From Rhodoferax sp. (GTDB taxonomy: Bacteria > Pseudomonadota > Gammaproteobacteria > Burkholderiales > Burkholderiaceae_C), in contig NZ_JAUYQD010000072.1 in assembly GCF_030697375.1 (NCBI RefSeq), forward strand, positions 1 through 36,919: a DNA stretch of 36,919 nt, given 5' to 3'. The notes below the pieces were generated by a model, which saw only the letters and a program-made list of their open reading frames with translations, was not told where the DNA came from and did not search any database. This document shows, piece by piece, positions 22,469-30,933 of the stretch. A program made the translations under genes and the position numbers. How positions within the stretch are numbered: position 1 is the first letter of the stretch; each line of letters starts with the position of its first letter.

Positions 22469-23088
22469 TGCGGCGCCCCGCCCAGGGTGGTGGTCGCGCG
22501 CAAGGCCGGGCTGGGCTGCCCCGCCGAGGGGGCCGAAGCCGCGCCCTCGGGCTTGGGCGTCAGCATGGCCCGCACCCGCCCCACGGGTGCTCCGGGCATG
22601 CCTTTGAGGGCGCTGCCGCCATCCACGCTGAACAACTCCGTGGTGTTTTCGTACACGATGAGTCCACCGGTGATTTCATCGGCCAAGGTGACACCACGGT
22701 AGCGGCGCAACTGGGCTTTTTTGATGAATTTCACGGTATCGGCCTTGCCGTCGTACTCGATGGTTTCGGCCTCGCCCTCGATGAATTCGTCCAATCCTTC
22801 GCGCTTTTGCCGGAAAAAGGCCAGTTTGTCGCGGGCACCCACGACTATGCCAAATTGGTTGCCCGCCGGGTCTTGTCGCACTTCAATTTGCGCCCCCCGG
22901 ATTTGGATGGTACCTTTGATCACCACCACATTGCCCGTGAAGACGCTGACCTGTTTGAGGTCGTCATAACGCAAGGCGTCGGCCTCGATGTTCATAGGCT
23001 TGTTGTGGTCGGCCTTTTCGGCCAGGGCCGGGCCAAAGGCAGCCGCGAGGCCCCCCCACAGGAGCAAGGAAAGCAAAGGAATTTTCAT
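22465..23088 (-). CDS. lptA: Lipopolysaccharide transport periplasmic protein LptA
   Basis: This forms the periplasmic bridge that carries lipopolysaccharide to the outer membrane. The 207-residue precursor has a signal peptide (MKIPLLSLLLWGGLAAAFGP, cleavage after ALA). An OstA/LptA beta-jellyroll follows: DHNKPMNIEADALRYDDLKQ, VSVFTGNVVVIKGTIQIRG, EGEAETIEYDGKADTVKFI and VTLADEITGGLIVYENTTEL. The last 35 residues are a Pro/Ala-rich tail. The start at 23088 was preferred to a longer frame because it gives the signal peptide. lptC and kdsC, which normally precede lptA, are absent: a dsbA gene lies 158 bases upstream. Confidence 0.92.
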   Translation of the reverse strand: MKIPLLSLLLWGGLAAAFGPALAEKADHNKPMNIEADALRYDDLKQVSVFTGNVVVIKGTIQIRGAQIEVRQDPAGNQFGIVVGARDKLAFFRQKREGLDEFIEGEAETIEYDGKADTVKFIKKAQLRRYRGVTLADEITGGLIVYENTTELFSVDGGSALKGMPGAPVGRVRAMLTPKPEGAASAPSAGQPSPALRATTTLGGAPQ

Positions 23089-23246
23089 AAAGGCACGAAA
23101 CTTGCTGAATAAGCGTTTCGGCCATTGTACCGAGGCGTGCAAGGAGTTCCGGCCGCCCGGCCCATAAGTTCTCGCCCTACCGGTCTGTGTTGATTTTTGT
23201 CACCCGTTCTTGCAACACCGATACGGCGCGGCCATGCACCAAGGAT

Positions 23247-23900
23247 TTATCGCTTGGCGCGCACCTCGGCCACCAGCGACTCCACCACCTGCAATGCACG
23301 CTCCATGCTGCCGGCCATGGTGCCATCGGTATAGAAACGCCCTGCCACTCCCAAGGCAGGAACCCCTTCCACCTTGTATTCGTTTTGCAACTTGGAAGCA
23401 CGTCCTGACTTGGCCACCACCGAGAAGGAGTTGTACTGCTCCACAAACTTGGCCTTGTCCACTCCCTGCTTGCCGACCCACTCCGTGATCGCTTCGCCTT
23501 TGGACAAATTGATTTTTTCCGCATGGATGGCGGCAAACACCTTGGCGTGCAGCTTTTCGACCAAGCCCATGGCGTCCAAGGCATAAAACAGGCGCTGCTG
23601 GGGCACAAAGTCATCGCGAAAGGCCACGGGCACCCGGCGAAACGCGATGTCTTTGGGGAGTTTTTTGACCCAAGCGTCCAGAGTGGGCTCGAAGGCGTTG
23701 CAGTGCGGGCAGCTGTACCAAAAAAACTCCACCACCTCAATCTTGCCAGCGGGAGCCTCCACCGAGGCACGCGGGTCCAGCACCTGGTAATCCGTACCGG
23801 CCACAGGCTTTTTCAGCTGCGCATGGGCCAAAGGCGACACCCATGCAGACGACAACAATCCGGCCCCTAGCGCAGCCTGGGAAAACTCACGACGTTTCAT
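23247..23900 (-). CDS. dsbA: Thiol:disulfide interchange protein DsbA/DsbL type
   Basis: This is a periplasmic oxidase that inserts disulfide bonds into exported proteins. The 217-residue precursor begins MKRREFSQAALGAGLLSS with a twin arginine and ends its signal near AHAQ, so Tat export is possible although Sec is more usual for this family. The thioredoxin fold is split by a helical insert. The active site is C64-P-H-C67 in FFWYSCPHCNAFEP, and the cis-proline is P181 in EGVPALGV. DsbB is not encoded here. It sits between a SPOR gene and lptA, all on the minus strand. Substrates could include the Cys-rich exported protein at 12895, but that is speculation. Confidence 0.92.
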   Translation of the reverse strand: MKRREFSQAALGAGLLSSAWVSPLAHAQLKKPVAGTDYQVLDPRASVEAPAGKIEVVEFFWYSCPHCNAFEPTLDAWVKKLPKDIAFRRVPVAFRDDFVPQQRLFYALDAMGLVEKLHAKVFAAIHAEKINLSKGEAITEWVGKQGVDKAKFVEQYNSFSVVAKSGRASKLQNEYKVEGVPALGVAGRFYTDGTMAGSMERALQVVESLVAEVRAKR

Positions 23901-23970
23901 AAATCAATACTCCAAATAAGGTATCTGCGACCGCGCAGAGCGGCAAAAGTTCCGGCAGAAGGGAAATGCC

Positions 23971-24654
23971 TCAGCGCTGCACCCGCACCAAGGCGGTCTC
24001 CATACCCGCCTTGTCCAGTTTCTCCTTGGCCCGCTCGGCGTCTTCTTTTTTGTCGAACGGGCCCACGCGCACGCGGTACACCGTTTTTCCCGACTGCTCA
24101 CGCTCCGATATTTTGGTCTCTATGCCGCTGAGCGACAGCTTCGCGCGGTGGCTTTCAGCGTCCTCTTGGTTGTTGAAAGCCCCCACTTGCACAAAATAGG
24201 AGAAGGCGTCGGCCTCTGCCGGGGCGGCCTTGGCTTTGGCCTTGGCCAAATCGCCCAGCGGATCTGCGGAGACCGCAGGTTTGACCTCGCCCTTGGCATC
24301 GGGCTTGACATCCGTTTTGGCATCGGCCTTCGGTACGGCTTTGGCATCCGGCTTGGCATCGGCTTTCACGTCTGGCTTGGTATCCGGCGCCGGTTTGGCA
24401 GCGGGTTCCTCGTTGGCCGGTGCGGCGGGCGGTGTTACCTTGGCGGGGTTTTTGCCATACAACGCGGCGTTGGGGTCCCAATCCTTGTTTTTCACGGCTT
24501 CTGCGGCGTCTTGCTCGGCGCTGCGGCTCTGACCCTTGTTGATGAAGGGAACCGGCACCTTGGTGACATAGACCGCCACCGCCAATGCACCTGCCAGGCC
24601 CACCACCACGCCAATGATGAAGCCCAAAATGGTGCCGCCACGTTGCTGTTTCAT
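23971..24654 (-). CDS. SPOR-domain membrane protein
   Basis: A 227-residue protein with one N-terminal membrane helix at about residues 7-30 (ILGFIIGVVVGLAGALAVAV) and a periplasmic C-terminal SPOR domain at about 150-227 (FSYFVQVGAFNNQEDAESHR, VYRVRVGPFDKKEDAERAKE). SPOR domains bind denuded peptidoglycan glycans at the division septum. The linker at about 85-140 is a low-complexity tract with repeated K-P-D-x-K and K-A-D-A-K units. It is the FtsN/DedD-like architecture, without evidence for the essential FtsN segment. It follows argS by 24 bases and is probably co-transcribed. An ATG at 24669 would add five residues. Confidence 0.85.
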   Translation of the reverse strand: MKQQRGGTILGFIIGVVVGLAGALAVAVYVTKVPVPFINKGQSRSAEQDAAEAVKNKDWDPNAALYGKNPAKVTPPAAPANEEPAAKPAPDTKPDVKADAKPDAKAVPKADAKTDVKPDAKGEVKPAVSADPLGDLAKAKAKAAPAEADAFSYFVQVGAFNNQEDAESHRAKLSLSGIETKISEREQSGKTVYRVRVGPFDKKEDAERAKEKLDKAGMETALVRVQR

Positions 24655-24678
24655 GCTTTCAGTTCCCATGCTCTTTGC

Positions 24679-26376
24679 TTACATTTTTTGCGGCGCGCTC
24701 ACCCCGAGCACGGCCAAGCCATTGTGCAACACCTGCGCCGTGGCTGCGACCAGCGCCAAACGCGCCCGTTTGACCGTCTCGTCATCCACCAGAATGCGCT
24801 CCGCATCGTAGTAGCTGTGGTAACACGCTGCCAGTTCGCGCAGGTAGAAGGTCACGTCATGCGGGGCAAAGCCTTGGGCTGCCGCGGTGAGCATCTCGGG
24901 GTACTTGGCCAACAACAACATCAATGCCATGGCCTGCGGGCTTTGCAGCGGCGCCAGGTCCGCCTGCCCCAAACTCGCCACGTCGCCGCCGTCTTTCTCT
25001 TGCCAGGCGGCCAGCACCGAGCAGATGCGGGCGTGGGCGTACTGCACGTAGTACACCGGGTTGTCGTTGTTTTTGGTGATCGCCAAATCCACGTCGAAGG
25101 TGTATTCGGTGTCGGGCTTGCGGGAGAGCAGGAAGAAGCGCACGGCATCTTTGCTGGTCCACTCGATCAAATCGCGCAGGGTGACGTAACTGCCCGCACG
25201 TTTGGAGATCTTGACCTCTTCACCGCCCCGCACCACTCGCACCATGGTGTGCAGCACATAGTCAGGGTAACCCTGGGGAATACCCACACCGGCCGCCTGC
25301 AGGCCGGCGCGCACGCGGGCGATGGTGCCGTGGTGGTCGGTGCCCTGGATGTTGATGACCTTCTCAAAGCCACGCTCCCACTTGCTGATGTGGTAGGCCA
25401 CATCGGGCACAAAGTAGGTGAAAGTGCCATCTTTCTTGCGCATGACGCGGTCTTTGTCGTCGCCGTAATCGGTGGATTTGAGCCACAGCGCGCCGTCTTG
25501 CTCATAGGTCTTGCCAGCCGCCTGCAGGCGGCCCACCGTGTCGTCCACCCGCCCGCTGGTGTACAGGCTGGACTCCAGGTAGTAGTTGTCAAACTTGACC
25601 GCGAAGGCCTGCAAGTCCAGGTCCTGCTCGTGGCGCAGGTAGGCCACGGCAAATTCCCGCATGCCATCCAGATCGTCCGGCTTGCCAGAGGCCGTGAACT
25701 CCCGGTCGTCGGATTTGACGGTCTTGCCCGCCAGAAAATCGGCCGCGATGTCGGCAATGTAGTCGCCGTTGTAGGCGGGGGCGTTTTCGCCGCTCGGCCA
25801 CTGCGGATCGCCGGGTTTGAAGCCCTGGACACGCAGGTGGGTGCTGGCGCCCAAGGTTCCGATCTGCACCCCGGCGTCGTTGTAATAAAACTCGCGGTAC
25901 ACATCCCAGCCCTGCGTCTGGAACAGATTGCAGATGGCGTCGCCCAAGGCGGCTTGGCGGCCATGGCCCACATGCAAGGGGCCGGTGGGATTGGCCGACA
26001 CGAATTCGACCAGCATGCGTTTACCGGTAACCGCCTGGGTACCAAACTGGGCCGCCTGGGACAGAACCTCGCACACGATTTGCTGCTTGGCCTCGGGCTT
26101 GAGCTTGATGTTGATGAAGCCGGGGCCGGCAATGTCAATGGCCTCGACCCAGCGCTGGTAAGGCGCTGCCGCCAGCAGCGCGGTGCGCAAGTTTTCCGCC
26201 AATTGGCGCGGGTTGAGTTTGAGCGGCTTGGCCAGTTGCATGGCAGCGGTGGTGGCCAGGTCGCCGTGGGCGGCCACTTTGGGCGACTCAAAAGCCGCTT
26301 TGCCCCCCGCGCCGGGTGATAAGGTTTCCAGGGCTTGCGCCAAGGCTTCGAGCAGTTCAATTTTTACGGACAACAT
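24679..26376 (-). CDS. argS: Arginyl-tRNA synthetase
   Basis: This charges tRNA-Arg in the cytosol. The 565-residue class I enzyme has the N-terminal Add-1 domain (residues 1-110), the HIGH-type motif NPTGPLHVGHGRQAALGDA at about 124-142 and the KMSKS-equivalent VKISKRAGSYVTLRDLIEW at about 387-405. The DALR anticodon-binding domain is at the C-terminus (PHDVTFYLRELAACYHSYYD, ending in QVLHNGLAVLGVSAPQKM). Its length is normal for the bacterial enzyme. The SPOR and dsbA genes follow on the same strand. The divergent psiF-like gene starts 127 bases away. Confidence 0.96.
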   Translation of the reverse strand: MLSVKIELLEALAQALETLSPGAGGKAAFESPKVAAHGDLATTAAMQLAKPLKLNPRQLAENLRTALLAAAPYQRWVEAIDIAGPGFINIKLKPEAKQQIVCEVLSQAAQFGTQAVTGKRMLVEFVSANPTGPLHVGHGRQAALGDAICNLFQTQGWDVYREFYYNDAGVQIGTLGASTHLRVQGFKPGDPQWPSGENAPAYNGDYIADIAADFLAGKTVKSDDREFTASGKPDDLDGMREFAVAYLRHEQDLDLQAFAVKFDNYYLESSLYTSGRVDDTVGRLQAAGKTYEQDGALWLKSTDYGDDKDRVMRKKDGTFTYFVPDVAYHISKWERGFEKVINIQGTDHHGTIARVRAGLQAAGVGIPQGYPDYVLHTMVRVVRGGEEVKISKRAGSYVTLRDLIEWTSKDAVRFFLLSRKPDTEYTFDVDLAITKNNDNPVYYVQYAHARICSVLAAWQEKDGGDVASLGQADLAPLQSPQAMALMLLLAKYPEMLTAAAQGFAPHDVTFYLRELAACYHSYYDAERILVDDETVKRARLALVAATAQVLHNGLAVLGVSAPQKM

Positions 26377-26503
26377 GCCGGGTATTTTACGGGCAGGGGG
26401 TACGGGTCATCCACATTGCCATTTGGCGCGTTGTATGCTGGAATCCAGCGGTGGATTTGTTCGCAACGGCGGCGGTGCCGCCACTCAACCTTTAGGACAC
26501 CTG

Positions 26504-26815
26504 ATGAAAAAACTGCTCTCCTTTTTGGCTCTGGGCCTGTCTCTCTCGTTGGGCGCTGCCCATGCGGCCGATGAAAAGGCCAAAACCCCGCAGCAAATGA
26601 AAATGGGCACCTGCAATGCCGATGCCAAAACCAAGGAGCTGAAGGGTGACGAGCGCAAAGCCTTCATGAAAGAATGCCTGAGCGCCAAAGTTGAAGCGGT
26701 CGCCGACGGCAAAACGGCCCAGCAGTCCAAAATGAAAATGTGCAACGACACCGCCAAAGATATGAAGGGCGACGAGCGCAAGAAACACATGAAGGAGTGC
26801 CTGAGCGCCAAATAA
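26504..26815 (+). CDS. PsiF-repeat periplasmic protein
   Basis: A 103-residue protein with a signal peptide (MKKLLSFLALGLSLSLGAAHA, cleavage after AHA) and two copies of the PsiF repeat. The copies are MKMGTCNADAKTKELKGDER followed by KAFMKECLSAK, and MKMCNDTAKDMKGDERKKHM followed by KECLSAK. Each repeat has two conserved cysteines, which suggests one disulfide per repeat. E. coli psiF is induced by phosphate starvation, but the molecular function is unknown and I would not transfer the regulation. AGGA lies nine bases upstream of the ATG. A strong terminator follows, so it is a single-gene unit. Confidence 0.88.
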   Translation: MKKLLSFLALGLSLSLGAAHAADEKAKTPQQMKMGTCNADAKTKELKGDERKAFMKECLSAKVEAVADGKTAQQSKMKMCNDTAKDMKGDERKKHMKECLSAK

Positions 26816-26832
26816 GCTGCTTTGCCGCGCCC

Positions 26833-26853
26833 GGATGCTGCCTTGCGGCATCC
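26833..26853 (+). repeat. Hairpin after the psiF-like gene
   Basis: GGATGCTGC at 26833-26841 pairs with GCGGCATCC at 26845-26853, with one G-T wobble and a three-base loop. It lies 17 bases after the stop and just before the intrinsic terminator at 26862-26892. Such paired hairpins can protect mRNA 3' ends. It has no T-run of its own. Confidence 0.4.
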
Positions 26854-26861
26854 CCCACCCA

Positions 26862-26892
26862 AGCCCGACTGCACTACAGATCGGGCTTTTTT
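26862..26892 (+). terminator. Intrinsic terminator of the psiF-like gene
   Basis: AGCCCGA at 26862-26868 pairs with TCGGGCT at 26881-26887 across a 12-base loop, and T residues run from 26887 to 26892. This is a standard rho-independent terminator for the plus-strand gene ending at 26815. On the opposite strand there is no T-run, so it is unlikely to serve ubiA. Confidence 0.8.
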
Positions 26893-26901
26893 GTGGGCGG
26901 C

Positions 26902-27759
26902 TTACAGGCTGACCACCAGGCCCGCAAACAGCGCAAACCCCACCCAGTGGTTGACGCGAAAGGCCTTGAAACAGCCCTCGCGCGAACGGGTGTGAATCAG
27001 CGTGGCGTGCCAGACCACTTGTGCGGCAGCCCCCGCCAACCCCAGCCACCAGCCCACGGAATGCACCCAGGGCACAGCCACCCAGGACCAGATCGCCAGG
27101 TACACCCCATAAAACGCCAGCACGGCGGGCACGTCCCAGCGGCCCAGGGTGATGGCAGAAGTTTTCATACCGATGCGCACATCGTCATCGCGGTCCACCA
27201 TCGCGTACTCGGTGTCGTAGGCCAGCACCCAAAACAGGTTGCCCAGCAGCAGCGTCCAGGCCTGCCAGGGCACTTCTTGCTGCACGGCGGCAAAAGCCAT
27301 GGGGATCCCAAAGCTAAAGGCCACGCCCAGCACGGCCTGGGGCATGGACACATAGCGTTTGGCGAACGGGTAGACCAGGGTGACAGCCAACGCGGCAATG
27401 GACCAGACCACCGTCACCGTGTTGGTGGTCAGCACCAGCACAAACGCCAGCAGCGCCAGCACCGCCCCCACCGCCAGCGCCTCACGGGGGGACAGGGCGC
27501 CCCGGGTGACGGGCCGCTGCGCCGTGCGCTTGACGTGGCGGTCAAACTCGCGGTCGGCCACGTCGTTGATGCAGCACCCGGCGCTGCGCATGAGGATGGT
27601 GCCCAGCGTGAACACCAGCAGCAAATGCCAGCCCGGAAAGCCCCCGGCGGCCAGCCACAGCGCGCTCAGAGACGGCCACAGCAACAGCAACCAGCCCGCA
27701 GGGCGGTTCCAGCGAATCAGATCCAGGTACAGGGGCAGGCGTTGGGCGACAAAATTCAT
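26902..27759 (-). CDS. ubiA: 4-hydroxybenzoate polyprenyltransferase UbiA
   Basis: This attaches the polyprenyl chain to 4-hydroxybenzoate in the inner membrane, an early step of ubiquinone synthesis. The 285-residue protein has eight or nine hydrophobic helices. Both Asp-rich diphosphate-Mg2+ motifs are present: INDVADREFD (N65, D66, D69, D73) and AYDTEYAMVDRDDD (D182 onwards). Conserved RWNRPAGWLLLLWP lies at the N-terminus. The ATG at 27759 was chosen over a TTG two codons upstream. It lies downstream of the oxyR-DyP pair on the same strand, separated by 72 bases that include a GCTA...TAGC repeat, so it may have its own promoter or be read through. Confidence 0.95.
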   Translation of the reverse strand: MNFVAQRLPLYLDLIRWNRPAGWLLLLWPSLSALWLAAGGFPGWHLLLVFTLGTILMRSAGCCINDVADREFDRHVKRTAQRPVTRGALSPREALAVGAVLALLAFVLVLTTNTVTVVWSIAALAVTLVYPFAKRYVSMPQAVLGVAFSFGIPMAFAAVQQEVPWQAWTLLLGNLFWVLAYDTEYAMVDRDDDVRIGMKTSAITLGRWDVPAVLAFYGVYLAIWSWVAVPWVHSVGWWLGLAGAAAQVVWHATLIHTRSREGCFKAFRVNHWVGFALFAGLVVSL

Positions 27760-27800
27760 GGTCAAACAGGGCTCAAGCCCTTGTAGATAGTGCGCAAGCA

Positions 27801-27817
27801 GCTACTATTTTTATAGC
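27801..27817. repeat. GCTA...TAGC short palindromic repeat
   Basis: GCTACTATTTTTATAGC lies between the DyP peroxidase and ubiA genes, with the inner arms CTAT and ATAG around TTTT. It is preceded by GCAAGCA and followed by AAAAGTAAT. It belongs to the same short family as 30934-30950 and the reconstructed empty site of the intron. Its T-rich loop might act as a weak terminator. I associate such elements with Comamonadaceae genomes from memory. Confidence 0.5.
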
Positions 27818-27831
27818 AAAAGTAATTCCCA

Positions 27832-28740
27832 TTACAGCCCCAGCTGGCGCAGGTCCAGCCGCCCCTGGTGCAGCGGCGGGCACCACAGGTACGCGCCCGA
27901 CACCGGCCGCGAGAAGCCAAACAAGGCATCGACCACCCCGTCGTCCTGCCCGGCCATGCGGCGCATCTGCGCCTCAAAGGCATCCAGCGTGGCGCCAAAC
28001 GCCACAAAAAACAGGCCGCACTGCTGGGCTTGCACCCAGGGCATGGAGCGGCGCAGTACAAAGGCTTCGGGGCTAAAGCTTTCCTGCGCGGTGCGTTTGA
28101 CGTGGGCGGATGCGGGGGCGTCGTCCAATTCTTCGTTGTCGCAGCGGCGCCTGCCCATGGTGTGGTCTTGCGTCTGCGTATCCATCGCGCCAAAGGCGTC
28201 CATGTCGTGCACCCATTGCTGCACGGCGGCGAAGCTCGAACCGGCCAGGCCCGGTGCCCCATCCGGCACCAGGGCGGCGGCCGTGGCGGCATCCCCCTGC
28301 GGGTTTTCGGTGCCGTCCTCAAACCCGGTCAGGTCGCGGCCATGCTCGGCGTGGGGGTCGCCGTGGCGAAACGCATCCAGCACACCGGCCAGCTGCAGGC
28401 CGGGCGCCACCGCGTGCTCCAGCGCCAGGGACTGCAGCAGCAGGTCGCCCCGGTCGGCGCCGCGCAGCCAGCACCACAGGGCCAGGGGTGTGCGGGGAAC
28501 CGGCGCACCGGGCGTCGAGAAGTCCGGCATCTCCCGCAGACCGGGCACCCGCCCACCCAGCACCTGCACCAACGATGCGCCCAAGCCCACCACCGTGGTC
28601 TGGCCGTCTGCCAGCGCGCTCAGGCAGCGCAGGCTTTCCACCAAGGCTGCAGGCGTGGCATGTGCGCGCATGGCAAAAAACAGGTAGCGCCCATGGGCAG
28701 GTACGGGTTCCAGAAGACCGGGTTGTGCGTGGTTTTGCAT
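27832..28740 (-). CDS. DyP-type heme peroxidase
   Basis: A 302-residue dye-decolourising peroxidase that reduces H2O2 with broad electron donors. The family signature is GFEDGTENP at residues 139-147, whose Asp (D142) takes part in peroxide cleavage. The probable proximal heme ligand is His213 in SAHVKRT. The C-terminal ferredoxin-like half ends GFSRPVSGAYLWCPP. No Tat or Sec signal is visible, so it should be cytosolic, as in YfeX-like (P-type/B-type) members. It starts six bases after the oxyR stop, so the two form one unit, which suggests a role in the peroxide response. Confidence 0.92.
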   Translation of the reverse strand: MQNHAQPGLLEPVPAHGRYLFFAMRAHATPAALVESLRCLSALADGQTTVVGLGASLVQVLGGRVPGLREMPDFSTPGAPVPRTPLALWCWLRGADRGDLLLQSLALEHAVAPGLQLAGVLDAFRHGDPHAEHGRDLTGFEDGTENPQGDAATAAALVPDGAPGLAGSSFAAVQQWVHDMDAFGAMDTQTQDHTMGRRRCDNEELDDAPASAHVKRTAQESFSPEAFVLRRSMPWVQAQQCGLFFVAFGATLDAFEAQMRRMAGQDDGVVDALFGFSRPVSGAYLWCPPLHQGRLDLRQLGL

Positions 28741-28746
28741 GTATTT

Positions 28747-29706
28747 TCAAAAAAGACGGTGGACACCGGGCAACTCGCACGCGTAAATCGCGTTGCGCAG
28801 CGCGGCAATGGCTTCGTAACGGGTAAAACTGCGCCGCCAGGCCAGGACCACGCGCCGCGTGGGCGGCGGCACCCCATTGCCATCTTGCAGCGGCAGGTAC
28901 TTGATATAGGCATCCTCCGCGCGGCGCCTTTTGGATTCCAGCGCTTCCCGCGGCACGCTCAGGCGCGGCACCAGCGTAATGCCCATGCCGGCCGCCACCA
29001 TGTGCTTGATGGTCTCCAGGGACGAGCCTTCAAAACTCTTGCGGATGCCCTCGGCATCGCTGGAGAAGCGCGCAAACTCCGGGCACACCTCCAGCACATG
29101 GTCGCGAAAGCAATGGCCGCTGCCCAGGAGCAGCATGTTTTCACGCTTGAGCTGCTCCGTGGTCACGCTGCCCTGCGCGGCCAGCGCATGGGTCATGGGC
29201 ACCGCCGCAAAAAAGGGCTCGTCGTACAAGGGCGCCACCGCCAGCCCGGCATCGGGAAAAGGTTCGGCCAAAATGGCGCAGTCCAGCTCGCCGGTGCGCA
29301 ACATTTCCATCAGCTTGACGGTGAAATTTTCCTGCAGCATGAGCGGCATTTGGGGCGTGCGTTTGATGACCTGGCGCACCAGATCCGGCAGCAGGTAGGG
29401 GGCGATGGTGTAGATCACCCCCAGCCGCAAAGAGCCGGCCAGCGGGTCTTTGCCACGCTTGGCGATGTCTTTGATATTGGCGGCCTGCTCCAGCACGCTT
29501 TGCGCCTGGCGCACGATCTCTTCCCCCAGCGGCGTGACGGTGACCTCGTTGGCGCTGCGCTCAAACAGCTTGACATCCAACTCCTGCTCCAGCTTCTTGA
29601 TGGCCACCGACAGCGTGGGCTGCGACACATAACACGCGTCCGCCGCCTTGCCAAAGTGCTTTTCCCGGGCCACGGCAACGATGTATTTGAGTTCGGTGAG
29701 GGTCAT
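28747..29706 (-). CDS. oxyR: Hydrogen-peroxide sensor and LysR-type regulator OxyR
   Basis: This LysR-type regulator becomes an activator of peroxide-defence genes when H2O2 forms an intramolecular disulfide. At 319 residues, its N-terminal winged helix is ELKYIVAVAREKHFGKAADA followed by CYVSQPTLSVAIKKLE. The effector domain carries the redox cysteines at positions 199 and 208 in GSGHCFRDHVLEVCPEF, the same numbering and spacing as in E. coli OxyR. The conserved RxxFEGSSLETI loop follows. It is transcribed ahead of the DyP peroxidase gene with a six-base gap. It normally neighbours recG and ubiA in this group, but here a nucleotidyltransferase gene separates it from recG. Confidence 0.95.
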   Translation of the reverse strand: MTLTELKYIVAVAREKHFGKAADACYVSQPTLSVAIKKLEQELDVKLFERSANEVTVTPLGEEIVRQAQSVLEQAANIKDIAKRGKDPLAGSLRLGVIYTIAPYLLPDLVRQVIKRTPQMPLMLQENFTVKLMEMLRTGELDCAILAEPFPDAGLAVAPLYDEPFFAAVPMTHALAAQGSVTTEQLKRENMLLLGSGHCFRDHVLEVCPEFARFSSDAEGIRKSFEGSSLETIKHMVAAGMGITLVPRLSVPREALESKRRRAEDAYIKYLPLQDGNGVPPPTRRVVLAWRRSFTRYEAIAALRNAIYACELPGVHRLF

Positions 29707-29972
29707 GGCGCTATTGTCCTACCAAGCCGGCTTCACGCAAGTCAAAGGCCATTCAAGGGAGTGCGGGGGCCGTGGCAGAAGGCGCCATCCAGCGGTCATG
29801 CACTTTCATAGTCGGCCACCAACTCCGCTTCGCGGTCCTGTTGTCCGATGTGCATGCGCAGTGTGTTTTGGAGCTCGACCGCCTCCAACCGAGGTATTGC
29901 CCCTGTTCTGCAACCGCACAGCGGCAATTTCTTCCACGCTCCATACCGAACCCTGCGTTGGTGCGGAACAGC

Positions 29973-30800
29973 TTAAAACGCTTCGTCGCTTGAAGACTGG
30001 TCGGGCCCGGCGTTGGGCCAGGCTTCGCACAACACCTGACGGAATAGATCCGACAACTGGGGCACAACTTCCATCCGGTCGGCCCGCGCTGGGACCACCG
30101 ATTCCAGGCGCTCCAACTCACGCTCAACAAACGCGTGGATCTCGGGAATTTGCGGCGAAAGGCCCAACTCCGGCGAGTTGCGCTTCAGTTCCAGCAAGGC
30201 ATCGATGGCTTTCAAGAGGGCCGGTTCACCCGCTATGCCCTCCAGCAGCGTGGAGAACTCTATGGGGGCTGCGGTGCCATAACGCTCCAGCCAACGGACC
30301 GCCAGCAAGGGCCTGAGCACGTAGAAGTACTTCTTGAGCGGAACCAGCTCGGCTTTCAAATAGCCCCGGTAGTTGGTCTTGGCCATGCTCCGGTAGTGGT
30401 GGATGCCGCGCTCGCACGAATACACCTGGGGCAAAAGCGCCTTGGCCGCCTGCGCAAACAGGCCGGACTGGCGGTACAGAATGGGCGACTGAATCCACTC
30501 CACAAAGGCCGGATTGGACTTCCAAAACAAACGCAAAGCCTTGCGCAAATCCCAGCCATTGATATCGATCTCGTCAACGATGGGGTACTCGATGACATCG
30601 CGCTGCTCCTCCAGAGCGACCGACAAATACCAGTCCGGTCGGTTGACATAAATGAACCGGGCGTCGTAATCGCTGTTGGGCGATGCAAAGCCCCACGCCC
30701 GGCTGCCCGACTCGACGGCCAGCACCACTTTCACCTGGTGTTCCTCCTCGGCTTCGCGGAGTCGATGTTGGATGTCAGAACGAATGTGTTGGGGGATCAT
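29973..30800 (-). CDS. Pol-beta-type nucleotidyltransferase of the COG3541 group
   Basis: A 275-residue predicted nucleotidyltransferase. The Pol-beta active-site pattern is plain near residue 30: VESGSRAWGFASPNSDYDAR, a GS followed by D-x-D, then FIYVNRPDWYLS. The rest is mostly helical, with FVEWIQSPILY, YRSMAKTNYRGYL and KKYFYVLRPLLAVRWLE, all typical of this group. Members are uncharacterised and some occur beside phage or defence genes, while others stand alone. The frame is open to 30947, but the family start MIPQHI at 30800 is preferred, although no strong ribosome site is visible. It lies between recG and oxyR. The 266 bases downstream to oxyR hold no further gene that I can support. 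Confidence 0.82.
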   Translation of the reverse strand: MIPQHIRSDIQHRLREAEEEHQVKVVLAVESGSRAWGFASPNSDYDARFIYVNRPDWYLSVALEEQRDVIEYPIVDEIDINGWDLRKALRLFWKSNPAFVEWIQSPILYRQSGLFAQAAKALLPQVYSCERGIHHYRSMAKTNYRGYLKAELVPLKKYFYVLRPLLAVRWLERYGTAAPIEFSTLLEGIAGEPALLKAIDALLELKRNSPELGLSPQIPEIHAFVERELERLESVVPARADRMEVVPQLSDLFRQVLCEAWPNAGPDQSSSDEAF

Positions 30801-30933
30801 GGGCTTGGCTTGGCTTAGTGCAGACCGGGTGGCCGGAGATGCCATCCCATGCGCTACCGCACCGAATGACAGTTTCTTGCCGCATTCTATCGACGACGGT
30901 GGATTTGACGCGGCACGCCACCAATATACATTC

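Noticed and set aside
24148..26319. Plus-strand 723-codon open frame opposite argS and the SPOR gene
   Set aside because: Antisense shadow. It crosses two well-supported genes and has no recognisable domain.
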